In this document: positions 23,741 through 34,000 of the stretch, piece after piece
Numbering within the stretch: the stretch's first letter is position 1
Layout: the number at the start of each line of letters is the position of its first letter
Origin: Lepeophtheirus salmonis
Taxonomy: Eukaryota > Arthropoda > Copepoda > Siphonostomatoida > Caligidae
Direction of reading: 5' to 3'
NCBI RefSeq assembly: GCF_016086655.4
Contig: NC_052135.2
Span: 70,715,702-70,779,701 of the forward strand
Length of the DNA: 64,000 nucleotides
Made by a program: the position numbers and the translations under genes
The notes under the pieces: generated by a model
What the model was told of the DNA's origin: nothing
The model's input: only the letters and a program-made list of their open reading frames with translations
Database searches by the model: none

Positions 23741-25033
23741 ATGGCTGAATTCAATGAAACTCTCATTAGGGATGAAAATGATTTTGTACTCAAGACAATA
23801 CTTTCCGTCTCCACTGGATGCCTTTGTCCTTTAATACTCCTAGGAAACCTATTGGTCATCATACCCTTCATACAAAGTCATCGAGTAAGAACACCGAGTA
23901 ATCATCTGATTTTATACTTAGCCATTGTAGACCTTACTTTTGGAATTATCATGCCCTTCTCATGCTTTTTACATAATAAGGAAGTGTTTCAAAGAGTATT
24001 TGAAGGGATTCAATTGGGGGTTTCAATTGCTTCATTTTCATTTATGGTTTCAATTGCGCTAGATAAAGCGTTTAGTATAGCTAAACCTCTACGATATACT
24101 AGTGTTATGACTAAAATTAATATTCAAATATATTCCGTGACTCTTGGACTTATAGCAATTGCTACTGCTGTTTCCCTCATGTGCTTTATTCCTAGTGATG
24201 AAAAGGACTTTCAAATACTTATTTTGGGCATTCTTCTCATTCCATGCGTTATCCTTGTATCAGCCTCCTATTTCTATATTTATAGCGTTGCTAGTAAACA
24301 TATTCAAGCTATGCGTCAAGTTGAAGTGTCTGTGCGGTCAAAGGAGCGAAGGGATCGCTTAGTTCTTAAAAGTACAAATAACAATTATTGCTACCAATCC
24401 AGTATTGAAGAGCATCACAGTATTTTTAGCTCCAAGAAGCTGTCAAAAAAGAAAAATAAACGCAATTACTTTAAAACCAAAATGCCTCCCTCATCCCGTT
24501 ATGGAGTTAATCTCTCCCTAACTGTTGTCCTACTTTTAGGATCTCGTCTTCCAGGTCCACTTGGAACTCTTTTATTAGGAAATTATACTGGGGTATTGAT
24601 CCGCGTCTTGGATGTTCCTCTCTATCTATGCTCCGCCTTTAATCCTTGGGTATACGCTTATCATAATTTGGAACTGAAGAAATTGATGCGACGATTAATG
24701 AGGAAAATGAAGAAAAGGCTTTGTTGCTCATGCTGTAGTATGGATCCACTATCCTCAATATCCTCTCATAACTCAAAAACCAGCAAAAAAAACCTCGGAA
24801 ATCGAAGATTTTTCTTCACTACAGTTGTTCTAGAAGGCAGTTTCATAACAAATTATCAAACATCAAATCACCCCACCGTTGGATGCTCACAGTTCCCTAC
24901 ATCTCCTCCTATAGCGCCTATAACGTCGTCAACAACTCATTCAAATAAACAATCTACAAAAATCAACAATATTTTCAATATTGCATCACTCTACAATCTT
25001 GATACTCGAAACGCACTTGGAATATCAGTTTAA
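23741..25033 (+). CDS. Intronless class A (rhodopsin-like) GPCR, orphan
   Basis: The frame encodes 430 residues with seven hydrophobic segments: TM1 about 19-43 (GNLLV, N36), TM2 54-76 (LAIVDL, D64), TM3 85-108, TM4 129-150, TM5 158-182 (P168), TM6 254-280 and TM7 284-307 (NPWVY, 301-305). N5 is in an NxT glycosylation sequon. Intracellular loop 3 is long and basic (about 186-252). A Cys cluster (328-332) after helix 8 is a likely palmitoylation site. Such receptors signal through G proteins at the plasma membrane. Odd features: the DRY motif is DKA (108-110), the TM6 CWxP motif is SRLP (268-271), and the TM3 Cys of the usual disulphide is absent. TM7 AFNPWVYAYHN resembles amine/adenosine-type receptors, but I cannot name a ligand. 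The start is the first ATG of the frame. A likely AATAAA signal is at 25428-25433. Confidence 0.85.
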   Translation: MAEFNETLIRDENDFVLKTILSVSTGCLCPLILLGNLLVIIPFIQSHRVRTPSNHLILYLAIVDLTFGIIMPFSCFLHNKEVFQRVFEGIQLGVSIASFSFMVSIALDKAFSIAKPLRYTSVMTKINIQIYSVTLGLIAIATAVSLMCFIPSDEKDFQILILGILLIPCVILVSASYFYIYSVASKHIQAMRQVEVSVRSKERRDRLVLKSTNNNYCYQSSIEEHHSIFSSKKLSKKKNKRNYFKTKMPPSSRYGVNLSLTVVLLLGSRLPGPLGTLLLGNYTGVLIRVLDVPLYLCSAFNPWVYAYHNLELKKLMRRLMRKMKKRLCCSCCSMDPLSSISSHNSKTSKKNLGNRRFFFTTVVLEGSFITNYQTSNHPTVGCSQFPTSPPIAPITSSTTHSNKQSTKINNIFNIASLYNLDTRNALGISV

Positions 25034-25427
25034 AAATCCGTCACATCTCTACTTATTTATCAACGTTATATATTATTATAAAATTATACTCATTGTGGAC
25101 CTAGTAAAGCAAATGTGTACAACGTTTTGTCAAAAAGGAGATTTTTGGCTCAGATTGATATAATATAGATTAATTAGTATGCATGTTTGACAAATACATA
25201 GTGATTGTCTTTTGTAAAACCTTTGTTGCATAAATGTAACATGGACCTGGGAGATAACTTACTGCATATGGTTTAAGACATATCTTGATTTTGAAAAGTT
25301 TTAAACGTAGATACTTGGGTTTATCTCCCGGGATTTAGTTTTCCTTGGATTTAACGAGATTTTACACCTAACGAAAAAATTCTAAGTAAATCCAGCATTT
25401 AATTATTTCACAATATCAGTAGAATTG

Positions 25428-25433
25428 AATAAA
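25428..25433 (+). promoter_or_regulatory. Candidate polyadenylation signal of the GPCR gene
   Basis: AATAAA lies about 395 bp after the GPCR stop codon on the coding strand. Position is plausible, but AT-rich sequence yields this hexamer often by chance. Confidence 0.35.
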
Positions 25434-26639
25434 ACATTCAATACATACTAAAAAATCAATCGGTTTCATTTCAGATGTCTCATATTTTTGTCAAAAGAGT
25501 TACAAGGAGACTTTTATCTCAGGGGTTGGGTGCTCTATTTCACAATCATACAACTCCCAGCTCCACCACAAATTAGCTCGTTCATGACTTACTATTTAAG
25601 CTTTTTGAAATACATAGAGAAAAATGGGATTCTATTTAGATAAAACAACAGCTTTAATTATTGTTTGAAGATATTTTTAGAGGTAATACTATGTATATGA
25701 TGCAATCAGGGATTTGATTACATGATTGGATATGTAAATGAGCCAGATTGCAACAACGGTCCTTGAGAGGAAAGGGAAATTTGGTGCAAAATTGACTGTT
25801 GAGTAATCCCTCTTGAATCTTTAATTAAAGAATAAATACTTTTGTACCAAATTGGCATAAGTTTGGACGTATAATGGTGAGAGGCCTTCGTTTAATATGA
25901 CTCCTGAAGATATTGCCAACTTCAAATTTGGTCCAACTCTTAATGTGGACGTTAAACTGTCTTTTAATATGTTAAAAACCACCATTACTGATCGAAAGCA
26001 AAAAATAACCGAAGAAAATCTTGATTTGTAGATATAATATAACAAAATTTATCAATAAATTATGATGAATATAAGACAACATTAATGAACTTAAATTATA
26101 CTTATGAAATTGTATTTTTCTCTAAATACAAATTACTCCATTTTAATATTTTCGGTGCTCATTTTTCAAAATTTTACCGCTCTTTTTTTTACTCAAATTG
26201 GCTAAAAAATTGCTCAAAAAACTTAAGTCTACTGATAATGATTAGATATGTCATAATTGTCGAAATCCTTGTTGATATATAATTTAAAAAAACTATATGA
26301 TGGTAAACTACAAAATATTTTAATTATTAATTATTTCACCCTATTTTGAAATTTCAAACGTATTAGCAATCAAACAGCATTTTAGGTTTGATAATGATCT
26401 CTATGAGCATATACGTTGTTTATCAAACTTGCCAACATATAATTTTCTTTTTGATTTATACCCATTTAACATCCTTAAGAAGGACAAAATGATAATTTAG
26501 AATATATGGGTAATACCATATTCAATAGAAACACAATGTTATAACATAACGCGTGTACAACTAATGTTTGACTTTCACAACGGTTTTTAAAATTGGCGTG
26601 TATGAGTGGTTTGCGTTCTTGGTTGTGCTCTTAGCCGTC

Positions 26640-26720
26640 TTGCGGTTCTAGAGGTTCCGGTTCTTGAACCACTAGAACCGGAACCGACAAAGTCGACCCG
26701 AGACCGCAATATACTGCTTA
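26640..26720. repeat. GGTTCC palindromic repeat
   Basis: GGTTCCGGTTCT and AGAACCGGAACC form a 12-bp inverted repeat within about 35 bp, followed by GAGACCGCAATATACTGCTT and ATCGGTCTCG. The latter block recurs near 33695-33725 (GAGACTGCAATATAGTACTT then ATCGGTCTCG). It is likely one end of a larger repeat whose other end lies near 27400-27540 and 34100-34230. Confidence 0.5.
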
Positions 26721-27057
26721 TCGGTCTCGTTTCTTGTACTTTTGTTCCAATATAGAATATATAATTTATGAACAAAATATATATTATAAAAATTAAATTA
26801 GCTCTAATCAATAAGTCGATTTTCTGATTTTTTTTAGTGCAATTACAGCGTTTTCTACTGATTTTTTTACGTCACTAGAGTGATACAGTTATATCTGAGT
26901 TCCAAATAGCAAAGAGCTTCTTATGGATCTGGGAAAGTAGTTTTATGCAGTAGACGCACTAAATAAAAGAGGGAAGGGGTGGGGTAGATTATAGATCTTG
27001 GCCCGCTACTGAGCTTGTCAGGCCCCAATAGTATGATATCAATCATATTTCTTAAGC

Positions 27058-27236
27058 CAGGGTTTCCCAAACTTGACTATGCCAAGGCCCCCCTACACTA
27101 ATACATTTTTAGATGAGGCCCCCTTTATACAAACATATGTACTAAGTATTTTTTTGACTGGAAGCAATCCTCAATTCTGCTTCTTCCTGCGCCTCCCCCT
27201 AGCCTCCCCTCACGGCCCCAACTTTGAAAACCATTG
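27058..27236. mobile_element. hAT-type MITE with 8-bp target-site duplication
   Basis: The element starts CAGGGTTTCCCAAACTTGAC and ends GGCCCCAACTTTGAAAACCATTG, giving imperfect inverted ends of about 17 bp. It is flanked on both sides by TCTTAAGC (27050-27057 and 27237-27244), an exact 8-bp duplication as expected for hAT transposition. The length is 179 bp and there is no coding capacity. The right-hand half of a related copy is at 33900-33950. Confidence 0.8.
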
Positions 27237-28079
27237 TCTTAAGCAACCTTAGTTTTTGGGGGCCCTGTAGGAACTTGAAGCACAGCGCACTCTGCGTATA
27301 AGGTGGTTACAGCCCTGTTTGTATCAATTATCATTTCTTGTGCCCGAATTTTATAGCCATCTCCCTTGTTTTAAGTGCCTGTTACCAAACTGAGCCTGTA
27401 TAAAAAAAGAAACGAAACCAAAGACCGGAACTGAGTACGATAAAGCCGAACCAAGACCAAAACCCGTTGAAATGAAAGAACCAAGCCCGATAGTACCTCT
27501 GAACCTGAGCTGGGCACAACCTTGGTTGCATATTTAGTCAAAATTCGTCTTTCTTGCCCAGCAGTCGGTAAGATAGATCAAATTGAAAATTATAGCAAGG
27601 TCGATTACATGATAATGTAACCTTGTATTTCAATTAACCCTGGGTAATACTTGCTTAATTTTATTTCTATTTCTTCTTAGTATTTAAAATAAATATCATT
27701 ATTTATTATTACTAAGGGGATCCTGTTATTTTCCGGGATCCTGAAATTTAAAAAAATAATACACTTGTTACAATTGCTACATTTATCACGGTGTAGCAAG
27801 GAAACACAGTGTCCATATATCAAAGTCAGAAAAATTAGTAAAAAATTCAGAGAAATTAAGAAATGTTAATTAAAAAAAAGTCATTAAAGAAAAATGGAAA
27901 ATAAGAAAGGCCATAAAATAAAATAAAAGTTAATCTTTTCTCTAAAAAAGGTCATTTGAAAAAAGTAAAGTAATAATACGTGTATGTATGTATATTGTGA
28001 GTTTGTGCGTGTCTGTGTCCTAAATGGATGCTCACAGCGTTGGACCTAGGAAGGGTGAAATTTTGCATGGAAAGTACAT

Positions 28080-28236
28080 TGAATATTTGAAATTTAATTT
28101 TTGATATTTTCTTCCAAAAAGATTAATTTTTTACCAATAGCAATGGATTTATGAAAAAATTTTCACAAAAAAAAAAAGCCCTCCAAAAAAAAAAAATAAT
28201 AATAATAATTTATATTTAATCCTGAGTACGCTCCTG
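28080..28236 (+). mobile_element. MITE-like CAGGGGCGTC element, copy 5 (right part)
   Basis: The AT-rich body words ('tattttcttccaaaaagatt', 'accaatagcaatggattt') match the family, and it ends CCTGAGTACGCTCCTG, similar to the right end of copy 4. The left head is missing. Confidence 0.4.
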
Positions 28237-29743
28237 TAGATATTACATATGTTAAAATACGGAGGGAAAATTCAGGGCACTATATTGGTGGTTTTTTGGC
28301 AAAATACTATCTCTCAAGTATACCAAAGTTAACAGCTGAAGAAAATGAAACATTTTGTATACTTTGTCTCCTAGATTTGATTCCTCTGCGCATACCCTAT
28401 AGTTTAAGGAACACAAGGCTACATCCATTTAAGCGTGTAACTCACTCACTTGTCTGGAGTGCCCCTCTAAAACTAAGTTATTGGTATTTGTAAGTTTTGA
28501 AATCTAAAATTCATCAATCAGAAGCTCAAAACAAATTCCCAAAATAACTAAGCATGCCCAGAGGCAGATTGGAGCAACTTTTACGGGTAAAAAGTCCTCT
28601 AAATGCACTCCTACGCTACAATTTTACCAAAGTATATTAATTTTTTGAATAGTGAATTTGGGATTTCGTATTATTTTTTTTTGTAGAAAATAAATTTCAA
28701 ATCTTTTTTTTAACCCCTCCAACAGCTGAATAGAAGTATGGGCAAGTTATTGGTATAATATGAAGGTTTTTTGCTACTAAGTTGAAATGTGGAGACCCAA
28801 CCTTTTATATGACTAGTTTAAAATGAATTGTTCTCCCAAAATTAAGATACGTATCCTCTTTCTCACGCCATTAGGAACCTAAAGACCTAATATTATAAAA
28901 ACTCAGGGTCGAAAAAAGGGTTTTAATTAGTGTGATCACTCTGCCCTGTTTTTTTTTCAAAAAGTTACAGTATGTCATTTGCCTTTATTCTGGTCCTAAG
29001 ACTTAGCCTTTGGAACAACTCTTCAAAACTTAGTGACGATTGGACAATATCTATATGTTAGCACATTTGAATTAAACATATTGGATTATTTTAATTTTAT
29101 TGTATAACATAAACAATTCATATGTATAGAACAGGCAGAGTAGAAGTAAGACTCATTGCCCTATGGAACCTTCCCAATTGTCGGTATCGTTTTTCGTGGA
29201 GTCCTTATGTCAATTTTTGGTGGAGTATCGGGTAAAAAGGCAAAAAGTAGAAATATGAAATCATCCTCTACAAAATCCACGAACAACGATACAGACAATA
29301 GGAAAAGGTCCATAGGCAATAAGGCATAGTTCTACATTGCCCGTTACTTCACAAAAAATCCATATATTGTTTAAAAATTTGAATAATTTATCATTTTTTT
29401 CTATATATAGGTTTTAATCACATAGAGTGAGAACCCATCTTTTAGTACCAGATTGATTTTGTCACTAGTTTTGAATGTGATATATCTACATAGTCATTGC
29501 AAAGCTTAGCTCCCCTTTCTTTGGATCATTAACAACACATAGGCTTTCCACGATTTATTTTATATTTATATATGTAGCAATTGTTCGATTTCCATGTAGA
29601 TATAAGTGACTTTTAAAAGATCAGAACTGATATATAGTCTTCAAAATAACGTCCAATTATCTTCCCCCATGAACTCTGAGAAATCAGTTGAATTTTGTAG
29701 TTACATGTGGAAATTCAGGTATTCTAGTTCCATATCTATTTAA

Positions 29744-29953
29744 GGATTTCAAAGCTTCTTCTTTGTGAGAATTTTGCTCATACTCTTCCTTTTTGCCGTT
29801 TCATCGATCGACTCACTAAATAATGCTAATAGAACCCATTCTTCTTTCAAACAGCACCAATGCAAACCCATTGCTTTGATAGCCACTCTTGACAATGTAG
29901 GTTGTACATTTTATATTCTAAGACAGTATGAATTAAATGGAAATCATTTATAG
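29744..29953 (+). CDS. Possible exon of a small secreted protein (uncertain)
   Basis: An open frame with no in-frame ATG reads a hydrophobic stretch (FVRILLILFLFAVSS) like a signal peptide, followed by SFKQHQCKPIALIATLDNVG and a second Cys. C-x13-C preceded by a leader resembles the start of bursicon-type cystine-knot hormones (C-x13-C with PG before the second Cys). The rest of such a domain was not found nearby on this strand. A short acceptor-like CAAAG precedes the frame at about 29754. Chance is a real alternative. Confidence 0.15.
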   Translation, partial: GFQSFFFVRILLILFLFAVSSIDSLNNANRTHSSFKQHQCKPIALIATLDNVGCTFYILRQYELNGNHL

Positions 29954-31077
29954 AAGTTGAAGATTATCTACAAAGGAATATAATTTAATTTTTCCAATTG
30001 TACAGGTTAAAACATAGTTTCTTGGGGGTAATGAATATATTTGACCTGATAGTATCATTTTAATTGAGAATAATATTTCTGATACTCACTGAGCATTGTG
30101 AAGACCTGGAGGTCTTCTTATTTAAAAAAGTCAAAGACTTCCAGGTCTTTGTTTTTTTTTTAATTTCAGAGGTACTTCACCAAGATGAACAGTATTTGTG
30201 ATTAATAATACAAACGATTTATCTTAATCATAACACATGGGTCTGCTTCATATTTCAGTTTCTCATTCACAGAAAGAAAAATTTTCAACTTTAAGGTGTT
30301 TAACGTTTGCTACATAACATTTTTTATAGTGTAACCCTGAGGATTTTATGCGGAGTTGTAATTGTAAGTCCTTGTTGGACTCAGAGTAGAATTGGGGATC
30401 GACATCGGAGTAACTCTAGCAAATGTCCTTGTTTATATCTTTTTTTCCTTTCTCCCTTGGCACAGGTAACTGAAGAGCTGCTCTAATTAATCGTCAGCAT
30501 GAGCATTATTCTTTCTCTCCTCCAAAACATTCTTCAAATTGTCAGGGTTACCATCTTGATTTTCGTTTTTGTTTTGTTTTTTAACAAGCCCATTTATACT
30601 GTGGTTATTATTAAAGCAAAGTGTGTTAATCTTTTTGTCTGTATGTTAACTCCTAAATAACTCAAATCAATATCGGGTACTCCCAATATTATAAATAAAA
30701 TAAATTATGAGTAAAAAAAAGATTATAACAAAAGATATTCAGAGCCCCATGGTTCCTACACGACTAAAACTGTATGTACATATGTGAACAATAAAGGTAA
30801 CGATGTGCCCTCCTTGGCCCTGATTGTACAAATAATCGACTCTTGATATGAAATAAATAAGGAGTTATTTTCTCAAACAATAAAGTTGGTGTTTATATAG
30901 TGTTAAAAAAATCAAAAATCAACAGACAAAAATGAGATCAACATAATCAAATGCTGATTAAATATCCTAGATATGTATAAGTATTTGCATTAACAGAATG
31001 AATTAAAAGATCGGTAAAATGGACAGGTGCACCTTGTAGATAACGCAAACATAAAAAAAAGGCCAAAAACCTCCTCA

Positions 31078-34000
31078 TTATAAAACATTTTCCTTAAATC
31101 CAGCACTTGGAATCAATAGCAGAGAGACTAAATACAGTCCAACACCAGTATAACCCAAGGATGCCATACCATAATACTTTATTAAATAGCCTCCCAGAGT
31201 TGGTGCAATTGTTCGTATTGTGGAATGAATTGCCATGTTCATGCCAAGAGCAGTCCCTGTTTCATTTTTTGAAACTGTTTTTGTGATTGAAGTAGTGAGA
31301 ATGGAGTTAAGGAGACAGAGAGAGATCGTTAATGGGAGAAGAAGGAGAATAAAGTCGAAAATTTCATTGATTCCAGTCTAGAAAGAAAGAGCATTAATAA
31401 TATTAATTGTGGTGAAATCAAAAAGTATATATGAAAAATATATACATCAGTTAAATTATTGAAAGAAGGGAAGGGAGTAAAATTGGACAACTTTTGTGTT
31501 TTTTGACTCAATTACTCAGAGTTAGTTTGACTTAAGAGATGTCAAAATGGAACCCAAGTAGCAACATATCTCTTTTATTTTGCGAATTTATTTAAAGATT
31601 ATATTGGTCAGCAGCTTTTGCACAAATTACATTTGAATACAGCTCATTAAATACTGCAACTACCATAGTAGCTTGTGTCGGTTGCACAGTTAAAAAATAC
31701 GTGTTTGAGTTATAAATTTTTTTTAAATAGACACAATAATATTTTTTGAGTAAAAAATTATTAATTTTATACCATATATATGATAAATTGCCTCTCACCA
31801 CCCTCTTCAGACCCTTACCCTGGGCCCTTCACAGGCCTGGCTAGCTCTTTATGTGTAAATATATCAAAATAATTAAGAAAAAAATTACAATATTTGTTCC
31901 AACTCTCCCATTTGTACTGAGCGTTACAATACCTCAAATCTCTGAACTCAAAGATTGATTTTGAATTTTGATACAACTATATCAACTGATAGCAAAATAA
32001 TCAATAATAAAAATGATAAAAGTTACAGGAAAATTAGTTTTTATCCAATATCTAGAAGAAAAATCGACTCAAATGATTTTTTTCCCCCACAATAATTTGT
32101 ATTATATTATACAATTCTAATGTAAATTTTGCTACAATAGATATTATAATACTCGAGACAAAGAGCTTGTCTCCGATCTATCACACTACAATTTGAAAAA
32201 GTAACATTATTTTAAAATTAAGTAATACAATGTATACTTACAAAAATATAAAAACAAAATACCAGGGTGACTGGTGTGAACTTCATAAGGAATTTCTCCG
32301 AAAGGACATTTCCAATCCCTTGAATTCCAAAGCCTTGCATAAATAGAGTGATAACACCAACATAAGATAATAAAAGCCCAGTTTTTTCCGCCTCTAAGCC
32401 GAACTTATCAATGGCAATCACTAGAAATTATTTAAAAAATTTTTTTTTAACAAATTAGTTAAATCTAGGGTTGTATCGGTCCTGTCTAGTCCCGTCTCGT
32501 CCCCGTAATCGGTCCTTGCAAAATGTACCAAATTCTAAGGCGCCCTCATCAATGCTTCATTTTCATTAATATTATATTAAAGTACCTTCGTTTACTATTT
32601 GAATTAGTTTAGTAAAACTTTATGTATCTTTAAAATACGTGAATATTCTTGATTTAGACATAATTAAACTCTAAATTAGGCTTATTAAAATTATAGAAGA
32701 CTGATTGATGATGACGTCACTAGCAGTTATCCATGGTGATCCGATTTATCAAAGATTTTTTTATAGGACAGTTTTGCCGTACGATTTAGGCGCGTTCTTA
32801 AAATTTAAGACGGGATTGAACAGGACGTCAAAATTTTGGGACTGATAGACTTCTGATTCAATCAAAAGCTACATCAAAATTTATAATATCACTTACTGGA
32901 AAACATGGATTGAAATATACCCAGGGGTAAGCCACAAAGTAGTTTTATCACCAAAAGAAGGCAGGATTTTGAAACCAATAAAGGTTTGATAATTTTTTTA
33001 AAGTTGAAAATATTTTCTTTCTTCTTATGTACCTTGGGAATGTCTGGTACAAAGAAGTAGACTAATCCCAGACTAATGAACGATCCAATACCAGCAAGAA
33101 GGGCACAATTTTGATCCCTATGGAATAAAAGTTATTTAGTAATTGAACCATTTTTTATGTAAAAATTAAAACTGAATAGAAAGAAATACAGGAAAGAGCA
33201 ACGCTTTATCTCAAATAAAAATCCAAAGTACAACTGAAATATAATTTTTGAAAAATAAGAGCATGTCAATGGAAAAGTAAATAAAATGTTTGTTTTTTTT
33301 CTAAAATTGAGTCTGGATTAAATTTGTTCTCTTCCAGTAATTACTTCATTTTTTATCACAAAATATTCTTGCTAATCCTTTGGAGCTCCGCAAATTGTTT
33401 TTAAGGTAGTAAAAATGAAAGAATTAGAAGTTGCTATATTCTATTTGAAAGAAGCCATATTGGGGGAAAATTAATCATAAAAAAATGAAGGTTTAAGACT
33501 CTATCTAATATCCTTCAGTATCTCAACTTAAGCTAGAAATTTAAATAATAACCATGTAATTGTCCCAAATATGTCTACAAATTACTCATTTTGACAAATG
33601 AATCCAAGACAAAAAAGGAATTTATCTTTGAGCGCAGAATCCAAAGCCAAGATTGTGCCTTTATCATTCTAGCAGTTCTAACAAAGTTTTAACCGAGACT
33701 GCAATATAGTACTTATCGGTCTCGGTTCTTGTGCTTATTTTCGTTTGTTATATTTATAACCTTTTAATATTCCATCTGCTTAATTTTATGTAAATGAAAC
33801 ACGTCGTTACCTTTATTCTATTATGCAACCTTTCCTCCAAAAAGAAACTGAAAAAAGATCCTAAATCATCTATTAGTTAGCCAAATAAGTCAGCCATCTT
33901 CCTGAGCTACCCCCCAGCCACCCTTCATGGCCCCGCTTTGAAAAACATTGTCTAAAGCAACCTTAGTTTTTGGGGCCACTGCTGGAACTTGGAGCACTAC

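Larger units (their letters stand above)
25434..31077. other. Gene-free stretch between GPCR and transporter
   Basis: I see no supported coding gene. It holds a GGTTCC-palindrome repeat (26640-26720), a hAT-type MITE (27058-27236), a segment duplicated near 33900-34230 (27195-27540), a truncated CAGGGGCGTC copy ending at 28236, a palindrome pair near 30103-30150 (AGACCTGGAGGTCT) and a word at about 30370-30420 shared with 8665-8710 (CTTGTTGGACT-AGAGTAGAATTG). One short exon-like frame at 29744-29953 is listed separately. Confidence 0.45.

Noticed and set aside
32911..33033. An additional intron in the SLC22A18-like gene after the VPDIPK block (AAG|GTACAT)
   Set aside because: Reading straight through gives KKENIFNFKKIIKPLLVSKS and then KLLCGLPLGIFQSMFS, which matches the family, and no acceptor exists in the needed place.
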